Shown in pieces: positions 1-12,489 of a stretch of DNA of 64,000 nucleotides (within the stretch, counting starts at the first letter, position 1; the number at the start of each line of letters is the position of its first letter). A model generated the notes under the pieces. The model had not been told where the DNA came from, ran no database searches, and saw only the letters and a program-made list of their open reading frames with translations. The position numbers and the translations under genes were made by a program. This DNA is from Deltaproteobacteria bacterium (GTDB lineage Bacteria > Desulfobacterota > Binatia > UBA12015): contig VGTG01000002.1 of assembly GCA_016874795.1 (NCBI GenBank), forward strand, positions 1 through 64,000. Direction: 5' to 3'.

Positions 1-1
1 C

Positions 2-1486
2 GAGAGCGCGGGGGCGTGGGGCGTGCTGGCGTGGGACGTCGGCGACGTGCCGGGGGTGGAAGACGTCCTCGTGACGCTGCGCTCGGCGTGGCGCGAGCAA
101 CACGTGGCCGACCGGATCGAGGGCGAGGGCACCCCCTACCCCGTGGCCGTCGCGAGCAGCCTCGGGAACGGCCCGTACTACGAGACGCTGGCGGGACCGC
201 TCGAGGGGAGCATCGCGAACCTCGGCGGCGACACCGGGGTCCAGCGCCAGATCCAGCAGGAGCTGCAGGTGAACGGCTCGGCGTGGGAAGATCGCATCGC
301 CTTCGTCGGCGGGGCGTTCGGGTTCTGGGATGAGGCGACGGAGAACGCCGGGATCGACGCGTACCCCGGCGCGCTCCTGGGCACGGCGCCGGTCGGCCTG
401 GCGCCCGCCCTCGGGTACACGGCGACCGACAACTGGGACTGGGCGATCTACGCGCAGGCCACCGCGGACTTCACCGACTGGCTGAGCCTCACTGGTGGCC
501 TCCGCTACACCGAGGAGAAGAAGGGTCTGTTCCGCACCCTGCAGCAACCCTTCGCGATCCCGCCGGTCAACGAGCCGCTGCCGGTCGACTTCGACGGCTC
601 GGCCATCTTCTCGGACTGGACGCCCATGGCGAGCCTCGCCCTCCTCGCGCCCGCGGAGTGGGTGGACGCGATGAGCCTCGACCACTTGATGGGCTACTTC
701 ACGTACGCGAAGGGCTTCCGCGGCGGAGGCTGGAACGGCGGCGCGCGCACCTCGGACCCGCGCACCCTCGAGCCGTTCCAGCCCGAGACGATGAACTCGT
801 ACGAGTGGGGGCTCAAGAGCATCTTCTACGAGCGCATCAGCTTCAATTTCGCCTTCTTCATCGAGGACCGGCAGGACCAGCAGATCCCGCAGATCATCGA
901 CGCGCAGATCACGCCGCTCCTCTCGCTCCCCGACGTGATCGTCTCCAACGCGGCGTCGTCCACCGCGCGGGGATTCGAGATCGAGACCCAGGGGCAGCCG
1001 CTCGACGGGCTGCTGTTCGACGGGTCGGTCGGCTACCTCGACGGCAAGTACGACGACTTCCCGGGGACCGAGAGCGCGATGACGGGCGAGCCCCTGAACC
1101 GGGCAGGCGAGCAGTTCACGTTCCTGCCCCGGTGGCAGACGCACATCGGCGTGCAGTACTCGGTCGAGCTGCCGAGCAGCTTGGGCCAGCCCCGCTGGCT
1201 CGAGGGCTGGGTCACGCCGCGCCTCGACTGGAGCTACCAGAGCCAGACCGAGAACTGGGGCCCGGAGATCACCGAGCTCGTGCAGCCGGGATTCTCCCTC
1301 GTGAACTTCCGGCTGAGCTACGACTTCAACGACGACCGCTCGCAGTTCGCCTTCTTCGCGAACAACCTGCTCGACACGGAGTACTTCCGCGACTCCCTCG
1401 CGCTCGGCCCGCGCTTGAGCCTCACCGTCCTCAAATACTACGAGCCGCCGCGCTGGTTCGGGATCGAGATGAGCCACCGCTTCTGA
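2..1486 (+). CDS. TonB-dependent receptor, C-terminal part (5' end outside window)
   Basis: Open frame from window start; beta-barrel motifs such as DWLSLTGGLRYTEEKKGLF, FTYAKGFRGGGWN, YEWGLKSIFYERISFNFAFF, terminal aromatic (SHRF). Confidence 0.85.
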   Translation, partial: ESAGAWGVLAWDVGDVPGVEDVLVTLRSAWREQHVADRIEGEGTPYPVAVASSLGNGPYYETLAGPLEGSIANLGGDTGVQRQIQQELQVNGSAWEDRIAFVGGAFGFWDEATENAGIDAYPGALLGTAPVGLAPALGYTATDNWDWAIYAQATADFTDWLSLTGGLRYTEEKKGLFRTLQQPFAIPPVNEPLPVDFDGSAIFSDWTPMASLALLAPAEWVDAMSLDHLMGYFTYAKGFRGGGWNGGARTSDPRTLEPFQPETMNSYEWGLKSIFYERISFNFAFFIEDRQDQQIPQIIDAQITPLLSLPDVIVSNAASSTARGFEIETQGQPLDGLLFDGSVGYLDGKYDDFPGTESAMTGEPLNRAGEQFTFLPRWQTHIGVQYSVELPSSLGQPRWLEGWVTPRLDWSYQSQTENWGPEITELVQPGFSLVNFRLSYDFNDDRSQFAFFANNLLDTEYFRDSLALGPRLSLTVLKYYEPPRWFGIEMSHRF

Positions 1487-1629
1487 GAAGCGGAACCACT
1501 GGTGCCGTGAGCGCGCCGCCGGATCGTCCGGCCCCGGCGCCACGAGCGGCGGCCGAACGTGCGCGCACGCCTTGCACCGTTCGCGCGCTGCTCGCGCTCC
1601 AAGAGGTACGCGCCGGCAATCTCAGCACC

Positions 1630-1911
1630 TCAGCGAGGCAGGCGCTCCCACTCGTCCCGGGTATACGCGCGCGCCGAGAGCGCGTGGATCTCGTGCGGGA
1701 TCATGTCGCCGGCGGCGGCGTACACGGCGCGGTGTCTCTCGACGCGTCCCATTCCCGCGAAGCGGTCGGACACCACGACGACGTTGAAGTGCCCCGCACC
1801 TCCCGCGGCGCCGGCGTGACCGGCGTGGCGCGCGCTGTCGTCCTGCACCTCGACGAGTGCTGCGGCGAGCTCCGTGCGTAGGCGATCGCGAAGTTTCTCG
1901 ACGCGTGTCAT
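1630..1911 (-). CDS. bolA: BolA family protein
   Basis: GAGHFNVVVVSDRFAGMGRVERHRAVYAAAGDMIPHEIHALSARAYT is BolA-like. Confidence 0.85.
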   Translation of the reverse strand: MTRVEKLRDRLRTELAAALVEVQDDSARHAGHAGAAGGAGHFNVVVVSDRFAGMGRVERHRAVYAAAGDMIPHEIHALSARAYTRDEWERLPR

Positions 1912-2033
1912 GCGGCTTCGAAGCGTCGCCTAGCAGACGGGGAGCCGCCGGACACGCGCGGAGGAGCGGGTTGCCACTCAAATCGGCGGCGCCTATAAGC
2001 GTCCCTGGGGCAACGAGCAGGAACCGACCGAAC

Positions 2034-3683
2034 ATGGGAGATCTTCACGGAGGACAGATCGTCGCCCGCGCGCTCGCGAACGAGGGCGTGCAGTTCGTCT
2101 TCACGTTGTGCGGCGGCCATGTGATGTCGATCTACGACGGCTGCATCGACCACGGAATCCGCGTGATCGACACGCGGCACGAGCAGACCGCCGCGCACGC
2201 GGCGGACGGCTGGGGCCGGGTGACCGGCGAGCCGGGCGTCGCGATCGTCACCGCTGGTCCGGGCCTGACCGATGCCGTCACGGGCGTCGCGACGGCGCAG
2301 CGCGCGAAGGCGCCGATGGTGATCATCGGCGGCCAGGCGCCGCGGGGCTTCCAGGACATGGGCGGCCTGCAGGACATGAACCATGTCGAGCTGATGCGCC
2401 CGATCACGAAGTGGTCGGTCGCGGTGCCCGACTCGAAGCGCCTCGGCGAGTACGTCTCGACGGCCTTCCGCATCGCCACGACGAACGTCCCTGGCCCGGT
2501 CTTCCTCGAGATGCCGATCGACTTCCTGTTCGACGGCGTTCCCGAGGAGAACTGCGTGTTTCCGACGCAGTACCGCACCAAGGCCGGGCTCGCCGGCGAC
2601 CCCGAGTACATCGAGCGGGCGATGGACCTGCTCCGTGGTGCGGAGCGTCCCGTGTGCCTCGTCGGCAGCCAGTACTGGTGGTCGCGCCGCCGCTCCGCCT
2701 ACCTGCCGTTCCTCGAGACGTTCGACATGCCCGTGTTCGTGAACGGCATGGCGCGCGGCTCGATCCCGCCGAGTCATCCCTCGTGGATGACGCTCGCGCG
2801 GAAGGACGCGCTGAAGCGCGCCGACGTCGTCATGATCTTCGGCACGCCTCTCGACTTCCGCATCGGTTACGGCAGAGGCTCGCACATCGCCGCGGACGCA
2901 AAGCTGATCCAGATCGACCTCGACGGCGGCGAGATCGGCCGCAACCGCGCGATCGAGGTCGGCATCGTCGGCGACACCGGCATGGTGATGGAGCAGCTCA
3001 CGAACGCGGCGAAGCAGAGCCGCTTCGAGCCGACGCTCTACAAGACCTGGACCGACGAGATCCGCCGCATCGACCGCGAGAAGCGAGCCGCGACCGAAGG
3101 GGAGATGCGCTCCGACGCGGTGCCGATCAACCCGGTCCGCGCGTGCACGGAAATCGACGGCGTCCTCGACGAGGACACGATCGTGATCGGCGACGGCGGC
3201 GACTTCGTGGGAACCGCCGCGAACGTCCTCAAGATCCAGAAACCGGGCCACTGGCTCGACGCGGGACCTCTGGGCACGCTCGGTGCTGGCCCGGGCTTCG
3301 CGATGGCGGCGAAGCTCGCGAAGCCGAAGAGCAACGTCATCATCGTCTACGGCGACGGCTCGTTCGGGCTGAACGGCTTCGAGTTCGAGGCGATGGCGCG
3401 CCAGAGGATCAACGTCGTCGGCGTGATCGGCAACGACGCCGCCTGGCAGCAGATCCGCCGCGGACAGGTGCAGATCTACGGCCCGGACCGCGCGATCGCG
3501 TGCTCGCTCGACTACACGCGCTACGACAAGGTCGGCGAGGCTCTCGGGTGCCACGGCGAGCATTGCGAGAAGCCCGACGAGATCCGTCCGGCCCTGCAGC
3601 GTGCGCTTGCGGCGAACCGCCCGGCGATCGTGAACATCAAGATCGGCACGAGCGACTTCCGCAAGGACGCCATCTCGGTGTGA
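2034..3683 (+). CDS. Thiamine-pyrophosphate-dependent enzyme (acetolactate synthase-like / oxalyl-CoA decarboxylase-like)
   Basis: RHEQTAAHAADGWGRVTGEPGVAIVTAGPG and GDGSFGLNGFEFEAMARQRINVVGVIGND TPP-binding motif; ATG at 2034 chosen over the longer ORF. Confidence 0.88.
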   Translation: MGDLHGGQIVARALANEGVQFVFTLCGGHVMSIYDGCIDHGIRVIDTRHEQTAAHAADGWGRVTGEPGVAIVTAGPGLTDAVTGVATAQRAKAPMVIIGGQAPRGFQDMGGLQDMNHVELMRPITKWSVAVPDSKRLGEYVSTAFRIATTNVPGPVFLEMPIDFLFDGVPEENCVFPTQYRTKAGLAGDPEYIERAMDLLRGAERPVCLVGSQYWWSRRRSAYLPFLETFDMPVFVNGMARGSIPPSHPSWMTLARKDALKRADVVMIFGTPLDFRIGYGRGSHIAADAKLIQIDLDGGEIGRNRAIEVGIVGDTGMVMEQLTNAAKQSRFEPTLYKTWTDEIRRIDREKRAATEGEMRSDAVPINPVRACTEIDGVLDEDTIVIGDGGDFVGTAANVLKIQKPGHWLDAGPLGTLGAGPGFAMAAKLAKPKSNVIIVYGDGSFGLNGFEFEAMARQRINVVGVIGNDAAWQQIRRGQVQIYGPDRAIACSLDYTRYDKVGEALGCHGEHCEKPDEIRPALQRALAANRPAIVNIKIGTSDFRKDAISV

Positions 3684-3687
3684 ACGG

Positions 3688-4419
3688 ATGGCGGAGCGGA
3701 CGGCCGGCATCATCGTCATCGGGAACGAGATCCTCTCGGGAAAGGTGACCGACGAGAATTCGCCGTACCTGGCGTCCGAGCTGCGCCGGCTCGGCGTGGC
3801 GCTCCGCCGCATCGTCACGATCCCCGACGAGGTGGACCTGATCGCGGAGGAGACGCGCGTCTTCCACGCCGCCTTCGACTTCGTCTTCACCTCGGGCGGC
3901 GTCGGCCCGACGCACGACGACGTGACGATCGAGGGCATCGCGCGCGGCCTCGGCCGAAAGGTGATCCGCCATCCCGAGATGGAGGAGAACATCCGCCGCT
4001 TCTTGAAGGACAACGTGAACGCGGCGCACCTGAAGATGGCGGAGGTCCCGGAAGGCGCCGTGCTCGTGCACGACGCGGAGCTCGGCTTTCCGACGATCCT
4101 CGTCGAGAACATGTACATCCTCCCCGGGATCCCGGAGATCCTACGGAAGAAGTTCGAGGGGCTGCGCGCGCGCTTCGCGACCGAGCCGTTCCATTTGCGC
4201 GTGATCTACACGCGTTGGAGCGAGAGCATGATCGCGGAGTCCCTCAACCAGACGATGGTCGAGTTCCCGGAGCTGATGCTCGGAAGCTACCCGAAGATCG
4301 ACAATCCGGAGTATCGCGTGAAGCTGACGATCGAGTCGAAGGACGGCGACTACGTGCGCCGCGCCTTCGATCGTCTGCTGGGCTTGCTGCCCGCGGAAGC
4401 CGTCGTCCGGACCGAGTGA
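3688..4419 (+). CDS. Competence/damage-inducible CinA-like protein (MoaB/MogA molybdopterin-binding domain)
   Basis: GIIVIGNEILSGKVTDENSPYLASELRRLGV...FTSGGVGPTHDDVTIEGIARGLGR. Confidence 0.88.
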   Translation: MAERTAGIIVIGNEILSGKVTDENSPYLASELRRLGVALRRIVTIPDEVDLIAEETRVFHAAFDFVFTSGGVGPTHDDVTIEGIARGLGRKVIRHPEMEENIRRFLKDNVNAAHLKMAEVPEGAVLVHDAELGFPTILVENMYILPGIPEILRKKFEGLRARFATEPFHLRVIYTRWSESMIAESLNQTMVEFPELMLGSYPKIDNPEYRVKLTIESKDGDYVRRAFDRLLGLLPAEAVVRTE

Positions 4420-4463
4420 GTGGCCGCGCGGCGGGGGCCGCGCGCTGGAGGTGGAGGAGCCCA

Positions 4464-4916
4464 ATGGGTGGCGTAGGAATGGGATCGACGCGGTTTGGTC
4501 TCGTGCGTCGTCGGCGGCTGGTCGTCGCCGTGGTGATGAGCTCGGTGCTGGCGCTGCCGGTGCATGCGCGTGCGGAGAACGCCGACGAGGGCGGCTTCTG
4601 GAAGGAATTCGGCCTGGGCGTCGGCGCCGTCGTCACGAACGTCGTCTACATGCCTGCCAAGTTCGTCTGGGCGACGATCGGCGCGGTCGTCGGCGGCCTC
4701 GCGTACGGGCTGACTCTGGGAAGCACGGAGACCGCGAACGCGATCTGGGAGCCGACCCTCGGAGGCAACTACGTGCTGACGCCGAGGATGCTCGCGGGCG
4801 AGGAGAAGTTCAGCTTCAGCGGCGCCGCGGAGACGACACCGCCTGCGACCCTGTCGGAGGACGAGGCGGCGAAGGATCCGCACATCCGCGAGTACGATGG
4901 GCAGTGGACGCAGTGA
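4464..4916 (+). CDS. Hypothetical exported/membrane protein
   Basis: ORF with N-terminal signal-like segment (RRRRLVVAVVMSSVLALPVHARA) and a hydrophobic Gly-rich stretch. Confidence 0.65.
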   Translation: MGGVGMGSTRFGLVRRRRLVVAVVMSSVLALPVHARAENADEGGFWKEFGLGVGAVVTNVVYMPAKFVWATIGAVVGGLAYGLTLGSTETANAIWEPTLGGNYVLTPRMLAGEEKFSFSGAAETTPPATLSEDEAAKDPHIREYDGQWTQ

Positions 4917-4940
4917 ACCGGCCGGATCGCGGCGGCTGAC

Positions 4941-5528
4941 TTGACGCGAGCGTGGGGCGGAGGCGCGTGGCGGTTCGCCGGCGCCGTCGGCCCTGGAGGA
5001 CAGGTCCCGTCGCTGCGGCTGCCCGAGATCGCCTTCGCGGGGCGGTCCAACGTCGGAAAGTCGAGCCTGATCAACCGCCTCGTGCGGATGAAGGGCCTCG
5101 CGCGAACGAGCTCCACTCCGGGCCGCACGCAGCAGATCAACTTCTTCGTCGGGTCGGAGGAGATCGTTTTCGCCGATCTGCCGGGATACGGCTTCGCGAA
5201 GGTGCCGGTCAAGATCCGCGCGCAGTGGGCGGGTTTGATCGAGGAGTACCTGCGCGACCGGGACACGCTCCGCGGCGTGGTCGTCATCGTCGACGCGCGC
5301 CGCGGCGTCGGCGACCTGGACCGGGAGCTCCTCGGGTTTCTCGCCGAGCTCGAGCGGCCCGTCGTCGTGGCGCTCAGCAAGATCGACAAGCTTCGCCAGG
5401 CCGAGCGCGCGAAGTGTCTCCGTGAGCTGCCGGCGGAGGCCGCCGAGGCGATCCCGTTCTCGGCCGTGACGGGCGAGGGCGAGCGCGATCTCTGGCGTCG
5501 ATTGACGGCTCTCGCGGCGCTTCGCTAG
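4941..5528 (+). CDS. engB: Ribosome biogenesis GTP-binding protein YihA/YsxC (EngB)
   Basis: LPEIAFAGRSNVGKSSLINRL...TSSTPGRTQQINFF...ADLPGYGFAKVP; start is a TTG. Confidence 0.95.
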   Translation: MTRAWGGGAWRFAGAVGPGGQVPSLRLPEIAFAGRSNVGKSSLINRLVRMKGLARTSSTPGRTQQINFFVGSEEIVFADLPGYGFAKVPVKIRAQWAGLIEEYLRDRDTLRGVVVIVDARRGVGDLDRELLGFLAELERPVVVALSKIDKLRQAERAKCLRELPAEAAEAIPFSAVTGEGERDLWRRLTALAALR

Positions 5529-5542
5529 GAGGCTCGGCAAGG

Positions 5543-6427
5543 ATGGGGGAGCGGAAGGCGGGCCGCGGCCGCAAGCGGAAGGCGGGAGCGACGGCAAGGC
5601 CCGCGAGAACGGCACGTCGTCGGCGCCCGGAGGACGCGATCGGCGTCTTCGACTCGGGCATCGGCGGATTGACCGTCCTCGAGGCGCTCTCGCGGCGCAT
5701 CCCCCGCGAGCATCTGATCTACCTCGGCGACACGGCGCGCGTTCCGTACGGGACGAAGTCGAGCGAGGCGATCACCGCATACGCGATCGAGACGGCCGAC
5801 TTCTTCGGGGAGCGCGGCGTCAAGCTAATGGTCCTCGCGTGCAACACGACCTCCGCGCTGGCGATCGACGTCCTCCGCTCGCGCTATCCGATCCCGATCA
5901 TCGGCGTCGTCGAGCCCGGAGCGCGTGCGGCGCTCACGGCGACGCGGAACGGGCGCATCGGCGTGATCGGCACGGAAGCGACGATCGCGAGCGGCGCGTA
6001 CCCGCGATGCCTCCGCGCGCGGGCTCCCGACGTCGAGATCTTCACGCGCGCCTGCCCGCTCTTCGTCCCGCTCGCGGAGGAGGGCTGGACCGAGAACGAC
6101 ATCGCACGCCGGACGGCTTCGTTCTACCTCGCGAGCTTGAAGAAGAGCGGCATCGACACCCTGATCCTCGGCTGCACGCACTATCCGCTCCTGCGCAAGG
6201 TGATCGCGGACTTCCTCGGTCCGAGCGTCCGCCTCGTCGACTCCGCCGAGGAGACGGCGCGCGAGGTGAGGCGCGTCCTCGCGAGCGACGGCATCGCGCG
6301 ATCGAAGGGGAAGGGCTCGGCGAGCTTCTTCGTCACCGACGCGGCCGATCGCTTCATGCGGATCGGGGAGCGCTTCTACGGCGCCACGGTGGCGTCCGCG
6401 GTTCGCGTCGTCCTCAAGGGGGGGTGA
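5543..6427 (+). CDS. murI: Glutamate racemase
   Basis: IGVFDSGIGGLTVLEAL, YLGDTARVPYGTKS, ACNTTSALAID, LGCTHYPLL. Confidence 0.95.
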   Translation: MGERKAGRGRKRKAGATARPARTARRRRPEDAIGVFDSGIGGLTVLEALSRRIPREHLIYLGDTARVPYGTKSSEAITAYAIETADFFGERGVKLMVLACNTTSALAIDVLRSRYPIPIIGVVEPGARAALTATRNGRIGVIGTEATIASGAYPRCLRARAPDVEIFTRACPLFVPLAEEGWTENDIARRTASFYLASLKKSGIDTLILGCTHYPLLRKVIADFLGPSVRLVDSAEETAREVRRVLASDGIARSKGKGSASFFVTDAADRFMRIGERFYGATVASAVRVVLKGG

Positions 6428-8187
6428 CGGCGGTGGGTCGCCGCGGCGCGATCGCGCTCCTGCTCGCGGCGGCGACGGTCGCAGTCTTCCTGCCTCTCCG
6501 GAACGCGGGGTTCGTCAACTACGACGACCCCGGGTACGTCTACGAGAATCCCGTCGTGGCGCAGGGGCTCTCTCCCGGCGCGGTCGCGTGGGCGTTCGGC
6601 AGCTTCGCCAAGGCGAACTGGCATCCGCTGACGTGGCTCTCGCACATGCTCGACGTCGAGCTCTTCGGGCTCGATCCGGGTGCTCACCATCTGACGAGCG
6701 TGCTCCTGCACGCGCTCTGCACGGCGCTCGTGTTCGGCTTCTTCGCGTGGACGACGGGACGAGACGGGCCGAGCGCGCTCGTCGCGGCGCTCTTCGCTCT
6801 CCATCCGCTGCACGTCGAGTCGGTCGCGTGGATCTCCGAGCGAAAGGACGTGCTGTCGACGGCGTTCTTCTGGGCGACGCTCTGCGCGTACGTCGCCTGG
6901 GTGCACCGCGGAGGAGCCGGCCGCTACGCGCTCGTTGCGCTGCTTCTCGCGGCGGGCCTGATGGCGAAGCCGATGCTCGTGACGCTCCCGTGCGTCCTTC
7001 TCCTTCTCGACTTCTGGCCGCTCGGCCGTGTGCAGGTAAAGAGCAGCGCTCGCCTCGTGGTCGAAAAGCTCCCGCTCTTCGCTCTCGTCGGGCTGGCGAG
7101 CGTCGTCACGCTCGCGGCGCAGGGGGCCGCGGGGGCGGTGATCGATGCGCCCCGGCTGCAGGTCGGGACCCGACTCGCGAACGCGGCGACGGGGTACCTC
7201 TGGTACGTCGAGAAGCTCTTCTGGCCGAGCCATCTCGCGGTCCTCTATCCGCATCCGGCGCTCGTCGGCGCCAGTGGCCCCGGTCTCGCGCACGTGGCGC
7301 TCGTCGTGGCCGTGCTGGCGGGCGTGAGCGGGATTGCGATGCAGCAGGCGCGGCGGCGCCCGTACCTTCTCTTCGGATGGCTCTGGTTCGTCGGGATGCT
7401 CGTCCCCGTGATCGGGCTCGTCCAGGTGGGACAGCAGGCCGTCGCCGATCGCTACGGCTATCTGCCGCTCGTCGGACTCTTCGTGATGCTCGCCTGGCTC
7501 GGGGCGGAGGTCGCAGCGCGCGGAGCCGCGGCGCGCGCTGCGGTCGTCGTCGCTTCGCTCATCGCGTTGGTCGCCTGTGCGGCCGCGAGCCGCGCGCAGC
7601 TTCGCCACTGGCAGGATGCCAGGAGTCTCGCGGAGCACGCCGTCGCCGTAACGGAGGGAAACTTCGTCATGCACTACAACCTCGCGATCGCGCTCGAGAC
7701 CGAGGGCGACACGGAGGCGGCGATCGTCCACTACCGTGAGGCGATCGAGCTCCTTCCGGGACGTCCGGATTTCCACGGGCGTCTCGCCGCGGCACTCGCG
7801 CGGAGCGGCAGGGCGGGGGAAGCGGCGCGGGAGCTTCGGCGCGCGATCGACGTCGCGCCCGGCGAGGCGGAGGCCTACAACAATCTCGCGTGGCTCCTCG
7901 CGACGAGCCCGGACCCGACGGTCCGCGACGGGCGAGAGGCACGCCGCCTCGCGGAGGAAGCCCTGCGCCTCGGCGACCCTCGCGATCCCCAGCTTCTGGA
8001 CACCCTCTCCGCGGCGCAAGCGGAGAGCGGCGACTTCCGGGCGGCGCAGCGAAATGCCCTCCGTGGTGCGGCTCTCGCACGCCAGGCCGGCGACGCAGCG
8101 CTCGCCGCGGCGATCGAAGAGCGCGCACAGATCTACCGGGTCCGCCGACCATACCGGGACGAGAGCGCGGGTGACGTGCGCGGGTGA
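6424..8187 (+). CDS. Membrane glycosyltransferase-like protein with C-terminal TPR repeats
   Basis: Many hydrophobic segments, NYDDPGYVYENPVV...WHPLTWLSHMLD...HPLHVESVAWISERKDVLS typical of TPR/TMTC-like membrane proteins; GTG start overlaps murI stop. Confidence 0.8.
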   Translation: MTAVGRRGAIALLLAAATVAVFLPLRNAGFVNYDDPGYVYENPVVAQGLSPGAVAWAFGSFAKANWHPLTWLSHMLDVELFGLDPGAHHLTSVLLHALCTALVFGFFAWTTGRDGPSALVAALFALHPLHVESVAWISERKDVLSTAFFWATLCAYVAWVHRGGAGRYALVALLLAAGLMAKPMLVTLPCVLLLLDFWPLGRVQVKSSARLVVEKLPLFALVGLASVVTLAAQGAAGAVIDAPRLQVGTRLANAATGYLWYVEKLFWPSHLAVLYPHPALVGASGPGLAHVALVVAVLAGVSGIAMQQARRRPYLLFGWLWFVGMLVPVIGLVQVGQQAVADRYGYLPLVGLFVMLAWLGAEVAARGAAARAAVVVASLIALVACAAASRAQLRHWQDARSLAEHAVAVTEGNFVMHYNLAIALETEGDTEAAIVHYREAIELLPGRPDFHGRLAAALARSGRAGEAARELRRAIDVAPGEAEAYNNLAWLLATSPDPTVRDGREARRLAEEALRLGDPRDPQLLDTLSAAQAESGDFRAAQRNALRGAALARQAGDAALAAAIEERAQIYRVRRPYRDESAGDVRG

Positions 8188-8291
8188 GCGCCGGCGCGCT
8201 GCATGGTTTCTTTGCAGACCGAGAGGGGTTCTGGTTACCCTGAGGGGCTGACCGGGCGCCACGAGCTCGGACTCGGATCGGGGTCGGAAGG

Positions 8292-10957
<2,666 letters not shown>

Positions 10958-10958
<1 letters not shown>

Positions 10959-11137
10959 CCTGCATTTCTCACCAGATCCCTACTGCGGCGGCCGATAGCA
11001 CCGAATCTTCGCGAGCTTCTCCCTCCGGGCTCCTCGACGTACTGTTCAAGTACGCCTGCGTTGCCCTCCGGTCCGAGGCTCGCGAATCTCCCGCACTCTC
11101 GACCGCCTCGCGACGTGATCTGGTGAGAAATGCAGGC
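10958..11137. repeat. Long nested inverted repeat (about 180 bp palindromic element)
   Basis: Outer arms CCTGCATTTCTCACCAGATC (10959-10978) and GATCTGGTGAGAAATGCAGG (11117-11136) are exact reverse complements; inner arms around TTCGCGAGC / GCTCGCGAA and central CGTACT-GTTCA-AGTACG also pair. Confidence 0.9.
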
Positions 11138-11161
11138 CGGAAGCTCGAAGCTTCGATGACT

Positions 11162-11186
11162 CGCGGGCGAGCGCGGCTCGCCCGCG
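11162..11186. repeat. GC-rich inverted repeat
   Basis: CGCGGGCGAG-CGCGG-CTCGCCCGCG, 10 bp perfect arms. Confidence 0.75.
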
Positions 11187-11211
11187 CCCGAGTCTCCGCG
11201 AGAGGCGTATC

Positions 11212-11244
11212 GCCGAGGCTGACTCGCGCGGAGTCAGCCTCGGC
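11212..11244 (-). terminator. Stem-loop downstream of the HU gene (possible terminator)
   Basis: GCCGAGGCTGACTC-GCGCG-GAGTCAGCCTCGGC, 14 bp perfect arms just 3' of the HU stop; no clear U tract. Confidence 0.6.
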
Positions 11245-11252
11245 GTCGTCGT

Positions 11253-11537
11253 TCAGCGCTTCGCGCCGAGCACGCTGTCCTTGAAGGTCTTCGAGACCGT
11301 GAAGCCGACCTTCTTCCGCGCCGGGATCTTGATCGCTTCTCCGGTCTGCGGGTTGCGGCCCATGCGGGCCTTCATCTTGCGAAGGCGAAGGATGCCGAGA
11401 CCCGGAATCTTCACGGGCTCGCCCTTCTTGACCGACTTGCAAGCCGTGTCGACCAGCGCCGTGATCAACTGATCTGCCTGCTTCTTCGTGATGTCAGCGG
11501 ACGTCGCGAGCTTCTCCAACAACTGTGACTTCGTCAT
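11253..11537 (-). CDS. hup: HU/IHF family DNA-binding protein
   Basis: MTKSQLLEKLATSADITKKQADQLITALVD...GLGILRLRKMKARMGRNPQTGEAIKIPARKKVGFTVSKTFKDSVLG. Confidence 0.95.
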   Translation of the reverse strand: MTKSQLLEKLATSADITKKQADQLITALVDTACKSVKKGEPVKIPGLGILRLRKMKARMGRNPQTGEAIKIPARKKVGFTVSKTFKDSVLGAKR

Positions 11538-11680
11538 TGCACACACCCCCTCCTCAAGCTGGTGATTCTCCCTTGCCGCAAACGGCGGGCGAGGCGCCTC
11601 TTACGAAAGCTCGTCGCGGCTGTCAAGGACTTCACGACATCGAAGGCGCGAAAAGTCGCTCCCAGAGCGGATTTTCGCGA

Positions 11681-12367
11681 TCAGAGGCGTTTCTCGAGCG
11701 CGCTCACGTAGGCTCGAATGCGCGCTGCGTTCGCGCCGAGATCACCGCGGCCGTCGCGCGACTTCGATCGCATGTCGACGACGCTCTTGCCGCCGCCGTC
11801 ACGCACGCGGATCGCGACGTCGTCCTCGAAGCCGAAGATCGAGCTCTGCGAGACGGCTTCGATCTGTCCCGCTTGCGGATCGTTCCAGACGACCGTCCAG
11901 CTCGGCATCTCCCTCGCCGTCGCGAGAGCGAGTGCGAATGCCTCCTTCATGGGCATGTCGGGCCGCACCGGCTGGAGGTCGGAGCAGCAGCTCTCTTGCT
12001 GGGGAGCGAAGCTCGGGTCGTAGCCGAGGTTGCGACCCTGGTTCGCCGGAAGACCGGCCGCGTTCTGGAAGCTCGGTGGATTGCTCGTGTCCGTCGTGAA
12101 GTCGTTGATCATCGGACCACCGGGACGCGTCGCGAGGAGGGAGAGGGAGACGAAGATCATCGCGCCGACGAGTGCGCAGGTGCGACCGAGCCCGGAGAAG
12201 CCGCGGCCGCGCGCCGCCTGGACGAGGCCCGTTGCGGCGACGACCGTCGAGAGGAGGCCGCCCAGCGCGAAGATGGAGAACGCGGCCAGCGCCGGGGTGA
12301 CGCGTCCCCAGCCCAGTGCGGGACCCGCCAAGAGCAGCGCCGCGCCGAGTAGCCCCAGGTTGTTCAT
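11681..12367 (-). CDS. Membrane protein with DUF1499-like C-terminal domain
   Basis: Three N-terminal hydrophobic segments then PMKEAFALALATAREMPSWTVVWNDPQAGQIEAVSQSSIFGFEDDVAIRVR...VVDMRSKSRDGRGDLGANAARIRAYVSAL. Confidence 0.8.
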   Translation of the reverse strand: MNNLGLLGAALLLAGPALGWGRVTPALAAFSIFALGGLLSTVVAATGLVQAARGRGFSGLGRTCALVGAMIFVSLSLLATRPGGPMINDFTTDTSNPPSFQNAAGLPANQGRNLGYDPSFAPQQESCCSDLQPVRPDMPMKEAFALALATAREMPSWTVVWNDPQAGQIEAVSQSSIFGFEDDVAIRVRDGGGKSVVDMRSKSRDGRGDLGANAARIRAYVSALEKRL

Positions 12368-12489
12368 GCCATCCCCCGATCGACGATTTGGCGCGCGGAT
12401 ATTGGCCGTTTCTCGTCGGACAGGCAAGGATCGCCCGGGCGTCTGCGACGTTGACTTGAGCGCGGACGGTCTGCAAGAAAGCCCTTCTT

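Noticed and set aside
1630-1911. BolA gene as a duplicate of the 46 kb BolA
   Set aside because: The two sequences differ substantially and represent different BolA subfamilies; multiple BolA paralogues are common.
1908-4118. 736 aa ORF on the minus strand
   Set aside because: Antisense shadow of the TPP enzyme and CinA-like genes; low-complexity Arg/Asp/His-rich translation typical of high-GC non-coding frames.
4424-4444. GC-rich hairpin CGCGCGGC-GGGG-GCCGCGCG after the CinA-like gene
   Set aside because: Could be a weak terminator, but no U tract and such hairpins are common by chance at this GC content.
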